Of a DNA stretch of 64,000 nt, positions 17,701 through 25,559 are shown in pieces. This DNA comes from JAXMCK01 sp046349395 (lineage in GTDB: Bacteria > Pseudomonadota > Alphaproteobacteria > Geminicoccales > Geminicoccaceae). The stretch covers positions 62,001 through 126,000 of the forward strand of contig JAXMCK010000011.1 in NCBI GenBank assembly GCA_046349395.1, read 5' to 3'. The translations under genes and the position numbers were made by a program. The stretch's first letter is position 1; each line of letters starts with the position of its first letter. The notes under the pieces are model-generated. The model did no database searches and was not told the DNA's origin. It saw only the letters and a list, made by a program, of their open reading frames with translations.

Positions 17701-18162
17701 GTCGTCGCCAAGCAGGAGCGGGTCACGGAGAAGACGCGGTTCGCCCGCGTCATCATCTCGGACCCGACGGCCCAGATCGAGGTGACGGTCTTCGCCGAGT
17801 TGCTGTCCCAGACCCGCGAAGTTCTGGAAGGTCACGGGCCCCTCTACATCGAGGCCGACGCCCGCATCGACGAGGACAATCTGCGGCTGACGGCCCAGCG
17901 GGTCGCCCGCCTCGACGAGGTCGCCGACGTCGGCGGCAGGGCGGTGGAGATCCGCCTCGCCAGCAGCCAGGCGGCACCGCGTCTCCGGCCTTTGCTCGAA
18001 AAGCGCAACGGTGCCCGGGTCCGCCTCGTCTTCGCCAGCCCGCAGGGCGAGGACGTGGTACTCGTCCTGCCGGAGGGCTACGCCCTGACCAGCGGCCAGC
18101 GCCTGGATATCGAGCGCCTGCCCGGCGTCGTGGCGGTCCGGGAGGTCGCGACCCTCCACTAA
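14701..18162 (+). CDS. dnaE: DNA polymerase III alpha subunit
   Basis: DnaE is the replicative polymerase. The 1153-residue product has the N-terminal PHP domain (starting FVHLRVRSAFSLLES), the polymerase core with catalytic aspartates in PDFDIDF (Asp408, Asp410), GPGRGSGAGSVVAWSL, the FASYGFNKSHAAAYA motif, and a C-terminal HhH/OB-fold region. The length equals that of standard DnaE1, and it is not the shorter ImuC/DnaE2 type. The upstream 91 bp hold no obvious strong promoter. Placement after lolCD is the usual alphaproteobacterial order. Confidence 0.98.
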   Translation: MPSAPFVHLRVRSAFSLLESTIRYDELAKRCRRDGMPAVAVTDSANLFGAMQFCAAAKKAGVQPIVGVLLALAPPESLTRQTHRPLPPEQIVLLAKDAGGYANLLQLLTQAYLGAEPGSAVQVTTADLARHAEGLICLTGGACGPLGAALRRGDAKYAMSLLAELREAFGDRLYVELQRHGLEDEETVEEGLVDLAYAQDVPLVATNDAHFMDAENHGAHDALLCIAQGAQMAEENRRRLTVEHRLKSPEEMVELFADLPEAIANTLVIARRCAFMTPGRDPILPTFAADEEAEMRRQAEEGLERRLRQVVWTESMDDAAREAAAKPYRDRLAYELDVIAQMRFPGYFLIVSDFIRWAKGQGIAVGPGRGSGAGSVVAWSLEITDLDPLRFGLLFERFLNPERVSMPDFDIDFCEERRDEVIRYVATRYGADRVAQIITFGTLQARAALRDVGRVMGLPFGLVDRVCKLVPHNPANPVTLPQALELEPRIKETMAQDESVARMVDIAMKLEGLPRHASTHAAGVVIGDRRLDALVPLYRDPRALMPATQFNMKDVEKAGLVKFDFLGLSTLTMLRLAERLVRESGVDFELDTLPLDDKRTYDLLSRAETQGVFQLESAGMRDALRRLKPDCFEDIIAMVSLYRPGPMDNIPRYTNVKHGIEKPEYLHPLLEPILAETNGVIIYQEQVMEIAKQLAGYSLGGADLLRRAMGKKIKAEMDAQRETFIDGAQANGIGADLATTIFDAVAKFASYGFNKSHAAAYALLAYQTAYLKANHAVQFYAAAMTTEIENQEKLAAFRQEMRVRGVPLFPPDVNHSGATFCVERDRPDPGVRYALGAIKGVGRAAMDQLVAEREGQGPFRDAFDLSARLSGRVLNRRLLESLIKAGALDSLETNRRRLHDAADLILRHGAAAAAEAESAQESLFGGAAPVAVPVPVLPAQEDWPALERLQMEFDVLGLYLSAHPLDGYLPALQRLGVTMADEARGRAASGEGGRLKLAGVVVAKQERVTEKTRFARVIISDPTAQIEVTVFAELLSQTREVLEGHGPLYIEADARIDEDNLRLTAQRVARLDEVADVGGRAVEIRLASSQAAPRLRPLLEKRNGARVRLVFASPQGEDVVLVLPEGYALTSGQRLDIERLPGVVAVREVATLH

Positions 18163-18204
18163 TGGCCAGTGCGACCTATGTGAGTCTTCCAGCAGGAGGA
18201 CGAC

Positions 18205-19146
18205 ATGGTCGACGAGCCCATCGCGATCGTAGGTGCGGGCATGGCGGGTGCAGCCTGTGCCAGAGCCCTGGCGGACGACGGGCACGACGTCGTCCTGATG
18301 GACAAGGGCCGCGCCGTCGGCGGCCGCATGGCCCAGCGCCACGAAGGCGGGTACGCCTTCGATCATGGTGCGCAGTACATCACCACGCGCGAGCCCGACT
18401 TCGTCGCCGCGATGGGTGCCTGGAGTGCTGCGGGTGCCGCCGCCGTCTGGCCGGGTGTCCACGCCCAGGACGGCGCCCCGGTCTGGGTCGGCACGCCCAC
18501 CATGCGCGCACCCGTCGAAAAGCTGCTCGACGGACTGTCGGTCACCTCGGACCGGCGCATCGCCGCCCTGGCGGGTCGTTCCGGCGAGTGGATCCTGCAC
18601 GACGATCAGGGCGACCGATACGGGCCGTTCGCCACCATCGTCCTGGCCATGCCCGCACCCCAGGCGGCGGAGCTTCTGGCCGGGACGCCGCTCCGGGATG
18701 CGCTGAACGGTGTGCGGATCGAGCCCTGCTGGTCGGCTCTGGCCGCCTTCGATGGTCCGCTCGATGCCGATTGGTCCGCGGTTCGGCCGGCCAAGGGCCC
18801 GCTCGTTTGGGTCGCCCGTAACCGCACCAAGCCCGGCCGACCGGCGGCCGAGACGGTCACCATGCACGCTGGGCCGCATTGGTCGATCGAGGCGCTGGAG
18901 CGGCCGGCAGACGAGGTCGCTGCCGACCTGCTTTCGGCCTTCGCCTCCCTCACCGGCATCCAGGCTGTGCCCGTGTTCATGACCGCCCAGCGCTGGCGCT
19001 ATGCGCTGGTCACCACGCCGCTCGGCCAGAAGTCTCTGTGGGACCGTGACCTCGGCATCGGCGTCTGCGGCGACTGGTGCATCGGGCCGCGCATCGAATC
19101 CGCTTGGATCTCGGGTCGCGCTCTGGCGAAGGCGATCACGGCGTGA
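18205..19146 (+). CDS. Renalase-like FAD-dependent oxidoreductase
   Basis: The 313-residue flavoprotein has an N-terminal Rossmann dinucleotide-binding motif IVGAGMAGAACARAL, the acidic residue at the end of the second strand (VVLMDKGRAVGGRMA, with the GG-R-A motif typical of amine-oxidase/renalase relatives), and a C-terminal GDWCIGPRIESAWISG that closes the FAD site. It therefore belongs to the bacterial renalase/NAD(P)-binding amine-oxidase-like group; some renalases oxidise isomeric forms of NAD(P)H, but the substrate here is unknown. A perfect AGGAGG lies 6 bp before the ATG. The next gene overlaps it by 4 bp. Confidence 0.8.
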   Translation: MVDEPIAIVGAGMAGAACARALADDGHDVVLMDKGRAVGGRMAQRHEGGYAFDHGAQYITTREPDFVAAMGAWSAAGAAAVWPGVHAQDGAPVWVGTPTMRAPVEKLLDGLSVTSDRRIAALAGRSGEWILHDDQGDRYGPFATIVLAMPAPQAAELLAGTPLRDALNGVRIEPCWSALAAFDGPLDADWSAVRPAKGPLVWVARNRTKPGRPAAETVTMHAGPHWSIEALERPADEVAADLLSAFASLTGIQAVPVFMTAQRWRYALVTTPLGQKSLWDRDLGIGVCGDWCIGPRIESAWISGRALAKAITA

Positions 19147-19529
19147 GCGGCCGTCCGAAGGTCTACTTCAACGGCAGCTGTCCCGTGTGCAGCGCCGAGA
19201 TCGGTCACTACCGCACCCTCGATAAGACAGGGCGCATCGACTGGTGCGACGTTTCGGGCGGAGTCTCCCCGCTGCAGCAGGAGGGCGTCGGCGCCGAGGA
19301 GGCGAGGCGGCGCCTCCACGTCGTCGACGAGGACGGACGCCTTCACCGGGGCGTGGGCGCCTTTCTCGTGCTGTGGCGCGCCATGCCCCGCTACCATCGT
19401 CTCGCGGACATCGTCGGCAGCAGGCTGGTGCGGCCGGTGGCGGAAGTGCTGTACGAGGGCGTGTTGGCACCGATGCTCTACGGCTGGGACCGCCGGCGCA
19501 GGCTTGCAAATCAGCGACGCGGCGGCTAA
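19143..19529 (+). CDS. DCC-family thiol-disulfide oxidoreductase-like protein (DUF393)
   Basis: The protein has 128 residues and starts at a GTG that overlaps the stop of the flavoprotein gene (GTGA). The N-terminal VYFNGSCPVCSAEI carries the two cysteines (13 and 16) of the DCC/DUF393 family, a predicted thioredoxin-like group named for a conserved DxxCxxC-type motif; here Asn replaces the usual Asp. A long arginine-rich C-terminal region follows. Function is not established for the family; pairing with a flavin oxidoreductase suggests a redox role. Confidence 0.82.
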   Translation: MSGRPKVYFNGSCPVCSAEIGHYRTLDKTGRIDWCDVSGGVSPLQQEGVGAEEARRRLHVVDEDGRLHRGVGAFLVLWRAMPRYHRLADIVGSRLVRPVAEVLYEGVLAPMLYGWDRRRRLANQRRGG

Positions 19530-19546
19530 GAGCCCCGCCATCTCAC

Positions 19547-19560
19547 ACGTGGGCCCACGT
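19547..19560. repeat. 14-bp perfect palindrome before rpsB
   Basis: ACGTGGGCCCACGT reads the same on both strands and lies in the 113-bp gap between the DCC gene and rpsB, about 83 bp before the rpsB start. Its size and position would suit a dimeric regulator. No regulator binding this sequence is known to me. Confidence 0.5.
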
Positions 19561-19578
19561 CGCGACGATGCGGCACGT

Positions 19579-19609
19579 CCGGTGTCCAGCCAAATGGCTG
19601 GTCCACTGG
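19579..19609 (+). promoter_or_regulatory. Strong hairpin in the rpsB leader
   Basis: Two stacked helices can form. An inner 6-bp stem CCAGCC/GGCTGG closes an AAAT tetraloop, and an outer 6-bp stem CCGGTG/CACTGG (one G-U pair) is separated from it by a small internal loop (T against TC). It ends 33 nt before the rpsB ATG and has no T-tract, so it is not an intrinsic terminator. Ribosomal protein S2 regulates its own operon through a leader in other proteobacteria, so this may be an S2 autoregulatory element; that is inference. Confidence 0.5.
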
Positions 19610-19642
19610 CCCACGGCGGACCAACCGGAATCTGGAACGGCA

Positions 19643-20458
19643 ATGGCTTTCCCGACCTACACCATGCGTCAGCTGCTCGAGGCTGGCGTGCACTTCGGCC
19701 ATCAGACGCGGCGCTGGAACCCGCTGATGGAGCCCTTCATCTTCGGCACGCGCAACGGCGTGCACATCCTTGACCTGACGCAGACGGTGCCGATGCTGCA
19801 CCGCTCGCTGTCGGCCTTGCGCGACGTGGTCGCCAGCGGCGGCCGCGTGCTCTTCGTCGGCACCAAGCGGCAGGCGCAGGACCCGGTGGCCCAGGCCGCC
19901 AAGCGCTGCGGCCAGTACTACGTCAACCACCGCTGGCTCGGCGGCATGCTGACGAACTGGAAGACGATCTCGCAGTCGATCAAGCGGCTGCGTGAGCTGG
20001 AGACGCAGCTGGCCGACCCCGCGACGCAGCACGGCTTCACCAAGAAGGAGCTGCTGATGCTGGAGCGAGAGCGGGAGAAGCTCGAGCGCGCCCTCGGCGG
20101 CATCAAGGACATGGGCGGCCTGCCCGACATCCTGTTCGTGATCGACACGAACAAGGAGGAGATCGCGGTCGGCGAGGCCAACAAGCTGGGTATCCCCGTC
20201 GCCGCCGTGGTCGACAGCAACTGTGACCCGCGCCGCATCCGTTTCCCGTTCCCGGGCAACGACGATGCGAGCCGGGCGATCAACCTCTATTGCGATCTGG
20301 TGGTCGCCGCCGTCCTCGACGGCATCCAGGCCGAGATGACGGCCAGCGGCATCGACGTCGGTGCGGCCGAGGATCTCGGCGACGAGATCGAGCCGCTGCC
20401 GGCCCCCGAGGAGGTCGCGGCCGCTGCTGCCCCCGAGGGTACCGGCGCTCCCGCCTGA
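19643..20458 (+). CDS. rpsB: 30S ribosomal protein S2
   Basis: Ribosomal protein S2 binds at the 30S head-body junction and is needed for recruitment of S1. The start used gives MAFPTYTMRQLLEAGVHFGH, which matches S2 N-termini; the 271 residues include the signatures LLEAGVHFGHQTRRWNP and YVNHRWLGGMLTNWKTI. The C-terminal ~30 residues are an Ala/Pro/Glu-rich extension common in alphaproteobacteria. It begins the conserved rpsB-tsf-pyrH-frr series. Confidence 0.98.
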   Translation: MAFPTYTMRQLLEAGVHFGHQTRRWNPLMEPFIFGTRNGVHILDLTQTVPMLHRSLSALRDVVASGGRVLFVGTKRQAQDPVAQAAKRCGQYYVNHRWLGGMLTNWKTISQSIKRLRELETQLADPATQHGFTKKELLMLEREREKLERALGGIKDMGGLPDILFVIDTNKEEIAVGEANKLGIPVAAVVDSNCDPRRIRFPFPGNDDASRAINLYCDLVVAAVLDGIQAEMTASGIDVGAAEDLGDEIEPLPAPEEVAAAAAPEGTGAPA

Positions 20459-20489
20459 TCGCGCAGACGTAAACCGGAGACATCGAGCG

Positions 20490-21416
20490 ATGGCCGAGAT
20501 CACGACGGCGCTCGTCAAGGAACTGCGCGAGCGTACCGGCGCAGGCATGATGGACTGCAAGAAGGCGCTGGGCGAGGTGGACGGCGACATCGAGGCCGCC
20601 ACCGACTGGCTGCGGAAGAAGGGTCTCGCCGCAGCCGCCAAGAAGGCCGGGCGTGTCACCTCCGAGGGCCTGATCGGGATGCGCCTGGACGGGCCCGTGG
20701 GTGCGCTCGTCGAGATCAACTCCGAGACCGACTTCGTGGCCCGCAACGAGACCTTCCAATCGCTGGTGCACCACGTGGCGGGCCTAGCACCCGGCGCGCG
20801 CGGTGATCTCGAGCATTTGAAGAAGCTCGTCGTCAGCAGCAGTGGCCGTACGGTCGAGGACGAGGTCGCCCAGGCGATCGGCGTCATCGGCGAGAACATG
20901 ACGCTGCGACGCACGGCCTGTCTCGAGGTGCCAGAAGGACTCGTCGCCGGCTACCTGCACGGCCAGGTCACGGCCGGGCTCGGCAAGATCGGCGTGCTCG
21001 TCGCCCTAAAGAGCAAGGCCGAGCCGGCGAAGCTGGCCGAGGTCGGCAAGCAGATCGCGATGCACGTCGCCGCGGCCAACCCGCAGTCGGTCGACATCAA
21101 GGCGCTGGACCGGGGTGTCGTCGAGCGCGAGCGCCTCATCTACGCCGAGCAGGCGCGGGCGACGGGCAAGCCCGAGAACATCGTCGAGAAGATGGTCGAT
21201 GGCCGTCTGCGCAAGTTCTACGAGGAGGCCGTTCTGCTCGAGCAGGTGTTCGTCGTCGACACCGACAAGCGCGTGAAGGAGGTCGTCGACGCCGCCGGCA
21301 AGGCCGCCGGTGCCCCGATCGAGGTTACGGGCTTCGTGCGGATGGCGTTGGGCGAGGGCGTGGAGCGCAAGGAAGGCGATTTCGCGGCCGAGGTGGCGCA
21401 GCTCGCCGGTGCCTGA
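20490..21416 (+). CDS. tsf: Translation elongation factor Ts
   Basis: EF-Ts is the guanine nucleotide exchange factor for EF-Tu. The 308-residue protein has the N-terminal UBA-like domain with TGAGMMDCKKALGEVDGDIEAA split over two signature halves, the core motif INSETDFVARNE that contacts the EF-Tu nucleotide site, and a coiled-coil region near residues 190-230. GGAG precedes the ATG. It is 31 bp from rpsB, as usual. Confidence 0.98.
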   Translation: MAEITTALVKELRERTGAGMMDCKKALGEVDGDIEAATDWLRKKGLAAAAKKAGRVTSEGLIGMRLDGPVGALVEINSETDFVARNETFQSLVHHVAGLAPGARGDLEHLKKLVVSSSGRTVEDEVAQAIGVIGENMTLRRTACLEVPEGLVAGYLHGQVTAGLGKIGVLVALKSKAEPAKLAEVGKQIAMHVAAANPQSVDIKALDRGVVERERLIYAEQARATGKPENIVEKMVDGRLRKFYEEAVLLEQVFVVDTDKRVKEVVDAAGKAAGAPIEVTGFVRMALGEGVERKEGDFAAEVAQLAGA

Positions 21417-21470
21417 GCCGGCGCAGGGCGCGGCGACAACCGTCACGACCAGCCGTCGGGAAGGTCGGCC

Positions 21471-22217
21471 ATGAGCGACAGCGACGCTCCACAGTCGCGC
21501 TACAAGCGCGTTCTGCTCAAGATGTCGGGCGAAGCGCTGCTCGGCGACAAGGAATTCGGGCAGGACCGCAAGGTCCTGCGCCAGCTCGCCGACGAATGCG
21601 CCGCCGTGCAGAAGATGGGCGTCCAGCTCTGCATGGTGATCGGTGGCGGTAACATCATCCGCGGCAGCTCGCTGGCGTCCGCCGGCGTCGAGCGCGCGAC
21701 GGCCGACTACATGGGCATGCTCGGCACGGTCATCAACGCGATGGCCGTGCAGAGCGTGATCGAGCAGCACACGGGCGTGCCGACGCGGGTGATGTCGGCC
21801 ATTCCGATGTCGGCCGTCTGTGAACCCTACATCCGGCGCCGCGCTGTCCGTCACCTCGAGAAAGGCCGGATCGTCATCTTCGCCGCCGGCACCGGTAATC
21901 CGTTCTTCACGACCGATACCGCGGCGGCCCTACGCGCCGCGGAGATGGGTTGCGATGCCATCATGAAGGGCACGCAGGTGGACGGCGTCTATTCGGCGGA
22001 TCCCAAGCAGGATCCGACCGCGCGGCGTTTCGACAGGCTCACCTACCTCGAGGTGTTGGCGAAGGATCTCAAGGTGATGGACGCCTCGGCCATTTCCCTC
22101 GCGCGCGAGAGCAACATTCCCATCATCGTCTTTTCCGTGCATGCTCCAGGCGCTTTCGCGCGGGTCGTGCGCGGGGAGGGTCCGCACACCGTGATCACCG
22201 AGGAGGCGGCGGCATGA
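21471..22217 (+). CDS. pyrH: UMP kinase
   Basis: PyrH phosphorylates UMP to UDP and belongs to the amino-acid-kinase fold, not the P-loop NMP kinases. The 248-residue protein shows RVLLKMSGEALLG at the N-terminus, IGGGNIIRG for phosphate binding, FAAGTGNPFFTTDTAAALRA and the KGTQVDGVYSADPK segment. GGGAAGG lies at a suitable distance before the ATG. The stop overlaps the frr start by 4 bp. Confidence 0.97.
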   Translation: MSDSDAPQSRYKRVLLKMSGEALLGDKEFGQDRKVLRQLADECAAVQKMGVQLCMVIGGGNIIRGSSLASAGVERATADYMGMLGTVINAMAVQSVIEQHTGVPTRVMSAIPMSAVCEPYIRRRAVRHLEKGRIVIFAAGTGNPFFTTDTAAALRAAEMGCDAIMKGTQVDGVYSADPKQDPTARRFDRLTYLEVLAKDLKVMDASAISLARESNIPIIVFSVHAPGAFARVVRGEGPHTVITEEAAA

Positions 22218-22777
22218 AGCCCCAGGCCCCTGACATCGACGACATCAAAAAGCGCATGAATGCCGCCGTCGACGTCTTGCGCAAGGATCTGCAGGGTCTG
22301 CGGACAGGCCGCGCGTCGCCGAGCCTGCTGGAGCCCGTGGTGGTCGAGGCCTACGGGTCCGAAATGCCGCTCTCGCAGGTCGGAACCGTGAACGTGCCGG
22401 AATCGCGGATGCTGACCGTGCAGGTCTGGGATCGGGGGCTGGTGAAAGCCGTCGAGAAGGCGATCCGCAATGCCAATCTCGGCCTCAATCCCGCGGTGGA
22501 CGGGCAGCTCATTCGGGTTCCGTTGCCCGAGTTGACGCAGGAGCGTCGCAACGAACTCGTCAAGGTGGCGCACAAATATGCCGAGCAGGCACGCGTCGCG
22601 ATCCGCAATGTCCGCCGTGACGGTAACGATCAGACCAAGAGGTTCGAGAAGGAAGGCCATGTCGCTGCGGATCAGGTGCAGCGCTGGCAGGACGAAATTC
22701 AGAAGCTCACGGACCAGCACATCGAGCAGGTCAACCAGCTCCTGGAGCACAAGGAAAAGGACATCCAGCACGTCTGA
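22214..22777 (+). CDS. frr: Ribosome recycling factor
   Basis: RRF, together with EF-G, splits post-termination ribosomes. The 187-residue protein has the expected three-helix bundle sequence with DLQGLRTGRASPSLLEPV, VPESRMLTVQVWD, and the C-terminal helix ending HKEKDIQHV. The start overlaps the pyrH stop (ATGA). Confidence 0.98.
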   Translation: MKPQAPDIDDIKKRMNAAVDVLRKDLQGLRTGRASPSLLEPVVVEAYGSEMPLSQVGTVNVPESRMLTVQVWDRGLVKAVEKAIRNANLGLNPAVDGQLIRVPLPELTQERRNELVKVAHKYAEQARVAIRNVRRDGNDQTKRFEKEGHVAADQVQRWQDEIQKLTDQHIEQVNQLLEHKEKDIQHV

Positions 22778-22795
22778 CGCCGTCCGGGGGCAGCG

Positions 22796-23533
22796 GTGAG
22801 CCAACCTCTCTTGAAGAGCGCGGAGCCGGCGGCACCGCCCTTGCACATTGCCATCATCATGGACGGCAACCGGCGCTGGGCGCGTTCCAGGGGAATGCCC
22901 CCCATCTACGGCCACAGGCAGGGTGCCGAGGCCGTGCGTCGGACGGTCAAGTTCTGCGCCAACGAAGGTATCCGGTATCTGACGCTCTTCGCGTTCAGCT
23001 CGGAGAATTGGCGTCGCCCCGCGGGCGAGGTCGGCGAGCTGATGAACCTCCTGCGGTACTATCTGCGCAGTGAGATCGAGGAACTCGCGAAGAACGGAGT
23101 CGAGCTCCGCGTCATCGGCGACAGGGCGTCGCTCGCGCCCGACATCAGAAGCCTCATCGACGAAGGGGAGGAGCGGACCCGGGGCAATCAGCGTGTCACC
23201 CTGCTGATGGCGCTCAACTACGGCAGTCGCCGCGAGATAGCGGAAGCGGCTCGACGGATGGCCGAGGCCGCGGTCGCAGGACAGCTCGACCCGACGATCA
23301 TTGACGAGACGATGTTCGACACGTGGCTGGCAACGGCCGGCATTCCCGACCCCGATCTTCTCATCCGCACGAGTGGCGAACAGAGGATCAGCAATTTTCT
23401 GCTCTGGCAGCTGGCCTACACCGAGCTCGTCTTCGTGCCCCAGGCCTGGCCCGAGTTCGGCGAGGCGCATCTGAAGCAGGCTATCGTGGAGTATCAGCGG
23501 CGCGAGCGGCGCTATGGCGCAAGCGCTGGCTGA
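22796..23533 (+). CDS. uppS: Undecaprenyl diphosphate synthase (isoprenyl transferase)
   Basis: UppS extends farnesyl diphosphate with eight cis-isoprene units to give the C55 lipid carrier used for peptidoglycan and other envelope polymers. The 245-residue protein begins at a GTG. It has the catalytic aspartate in IIMDGNRRWA (Asp23), the FAFSSENWRRP motif, and LLIRTSGEQRISNFLLWQLAY near the C-terminus, split over the substrate-binding arginines. The end overlaps cdsA by 20 bp. Confidence 0.96.
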   Translation: MSQPLLKSAEPAAPPLHIAIIMDGNRRWARSRGMPPIYGHRQGAEAVRRTVKFCANEGIRYLTLFAFSSENWRRPAGEVGELMNLLRYYLRSEIEELAKNGVELRVIGDRASLAPDIRSLIDEGEERTRGNQRVTLLMALNYGSRREIAEAARRMAEAAVAGQLDPTIIDETMFDTWLATAGIPDPDLLIRTSGEQRISNFLLWQLAYTELVFVPQAWPEFGEAHLKQAIVEYQRRERRYGASAG

Positions 23534-24344
23534 GGGCCTCGATCCCGCGCTTCGCAAGCGTGTGATCTCGGCGGCGCTTCTGGCCGCCCTGGTCATCTGC
23601 GATGTCCTGTTGGGCGGCTGGTTCTTTGCCGCCCTCGTTATCGCCGCCTGTATCGTGATGGCGGACGAGTGGATGGGGCTCGGCCCCAACCTGCGCCGCG
23701 ACATGCGCATGCTCGTCATGTTTCTGTTCGTCGCCAAGGCGGCGGGTGTGATCCTTGCGACGGCCTCCGGTCACCCGGATGTCGCGGTGCTCTGGCTGGC
23801 GGTTGCCGTGGTGCTGAGTGCCGGGGCCGCCGCCGCGGTCGGTCACGGCTCGCCGGATCATGTCGCGGGCGGTCTTCTCTACGTGGCGATACCCGCGCTG
23901 GCGCTCATCTGGCTGCGGAATCAGCCGGACGTGGGCCTGCCCGCGGTGTTGTGGCTCTTCATGGTGGTCTGGGCGACCGACACGTTCGCTTACGTCTTCG
24001 GCCGATGGCTGGGCGGGCCCAAGCTCGCACCGCAGATAAGTCCCTCCAAGACCTGGTCGGGACTCATCGGGGGCATGGCGGGTGCCGTCGCTGTCGGGAC
24101 AGTGTTCGCCTGGTTTCTGCAGGGGCGCCTGGTCGACGCGGCACTCGCCGCCATGGTGCTGGCCGTCGTCGCCCAGGCCGGCGACCTGTTCGAGTCGTTC
24201 ATGAAGCGGCGCGCCGGGGTCAAGGACAGCGGCAGCATCATCCCCGGGCATGGCGGCATTCTCGACCGTGTCGACGGCCTGATGTTCGCCGCCCCCGTCT
24301 ACGCCATCTTCGTCCTTCTCACGGGCAAGGGGTCGATACCGTGA
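23514..24344 (+). CDS. cdsA: Phosphatidate cytidylyltransferase (CDP-diacylglycerol synthase)
   Basis: CdsA makes CDP-diacylglycerol from phosphatidate and CTP, the branch point of phospholipid synthesis. The 276-residue protein has about eight hydrophobic helices and the C-terminal family signature GVKDSGSIIPGHGGILDRVD, which carries the conserved acidic residues. An earlier acidic cluster is in VVWATDTFAYVFGR. It sits in the conserved uppS-cdsA-dxr-rseP order with overlaps on both sides. Confidence 0.95.
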   Translation: MAQALAEGLDPALRKRVISAALLAALVICDVLLGGWFFAALVIAACIVMADEWMGLGPNLRRDMRMLVMFLFVAKAAGVILATASGHPDVAVLWLAVAVVLSAGAAAAVGHGSPDHVAGGLLYVAIPALALIWLRNQPDVGLPAVLWLFMVVWATDTFAYVFGRWLGGPKLAPQISPSKTWSGLIGGMAGAVAVGTVFAWFLQGRLVDAALAAMVLAVVAQAGDLFESFMKRRAGVKDSGSIIPGHGGILDRVDGLMFAAPVYAIFVLLTGKGSIP

Positions 24345-25525
24345 TCGCGCCGCCGAGCCGGGACGCGCCGCGCTCCGTCACCGTGCTGGGGGCAACGGGA
24401 TCCATCGGTTCGAGCACGCTGGCGCTCATCGAGGAGAACCCGAGCCACTACGTGGTCGAAGCGGTCACGGCCGCGACCAACAGCGAAAAGCTGGCGGCGA
24501 TCGCGCGACGGGTCGGCGCTCGGCTGGCCGTCGTCGCCGACCCCGAAGCCTACGCATCGCTGAAGGTTGCTTTGTCCGGAAGCGGGATCGAAGCAGCCGC
24601 AGGTGAGCAGGCCCTCACCGAAGCGGCGACGCGTCCGGCCGATTGGGTGATGGCGGCCATCGTGGGGGCGGCTGGTCTGGCGCCGACGCTGGCCGCCGTT
24701 CGCCGTGGTGCCACGGTGGCCCTGGCGAACAAGGAATGCCTCGTCTGCGCGGGTGAACTGTTCATGCGCGAGGTGGCGCGGTCGGACAGCGTGCTGCTTC
24801 CCGTGGATTCGGAGCACAATGCCATCTTCCAGGCCATGGCGGGATCCGACCGTGGTGCCGTGGCGCGGTTGATCCTGACGGCTTCCGGCGGTCCGTTCCG
24901 CACGGCGACGCGCGAGACGATGGCGGCGGCCACGCCCGAACAGGCCGTTGCGCACCCGAACTGGTCGATGGGTGCGAAGATATCGATCGACAGCGCCACG
25001 ATGATGAACAAGGGCCTCGAGGTGATCGAGGCCCATCATCTGTTCGCGATGCCGGAGAGCCGGATCGACGTCCTCGTGCATCCCCAGTCCGTCGTGCACA
25101 GCCTCGTCGCGTTCTCCGACGGGTCCCAGTTGGCACAATTGGGCGCCCCCGACATGCGGATTCCGATCGCCTATACGCTGGGATGGCCGGCGCGCCTCCG
25201 GACCACAGCACCCGCACTCGATCTCGGCACGGTGGCGAAACTGGAGTTCTTCGTGCCCGACATGGACCGGTTCCCGGCGCTGCGCCTGGCCCGGCTCGCC
25301 TTGCAGCAGGGGGGATCGGCCCCTACTATACTGAATGCTGCGAACGAGGTTGCGGTCTCGGCGTTCCTGGCCTGTCGGATCGGCTTTCTCGACATCGCCC
25401 GCATCGTTGCAACGACGCTCGAGAGCATGCCGTCGACGACCTTGTCGGAACTGGACGCCGTCTACGACTGCGATCGGGCGGCCAGGCAAAAGACCAGCGA
25501 CATCATCGCCTCGCTGTCGCGATAA
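24341..25525 (+). CDS. dxr: 1-deoxy-D-xylulose 5-phosphate reductoisomerase
   Basis: DXR makes 2-C-methyl-D-erythritol 4-phosphate, the committed step of the MEP isoprenoid pathway, and supplies precursors for UppS next door. The 394-residue product has NADPH-binding VLGATGSIGSSTL, ANKECLVCAGEL, metal-binding DSEHNAIFQ, ASGGPFR and the flexible-loop/substrate segment HPNWSMGAKISIDSATMMNK. The GTG start overlaps the cdsA stop (GTGA) and places the Rossmann motif about 14 residues in, as expected. Confidence 0.97.
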   Translation: MIAPPSRDAPRSVTVLGATGSIGSSTLALIEENPSHYVVEAVTAATNSEKLAAIARRVGARLAVVADPEAYASLKVALSGSGIEAAAGEQALTEAATRPADWVMAAIVGAAGLAPTLAAVRRGATVALANKECLVCAGELFMREVARSDSVLLPVDSEHNAIFQAMAGSDRGAVARLILTASGGPFRTATRETMAAATPEQAVAHPNWSMGAKISIDSATMMNKGLEVIEAHHLFAMPESRIDVLVHPQSVVHSLVAFSDGSQLAQLGAPDMRIPIAYTLGWPARLRTTAPALDLGTVAKLEFFVPDMDRFPALRLARLALQQGGSAPTILNAANEVAVSAFLACRIGFLDIARIVATTLESMPSTTLSELDAVYDCDRAARQKTSDIIASLSR

Positions 25526-25559
25526 CGATCAACAGAAAAATACGGGACGGATCTGACCC

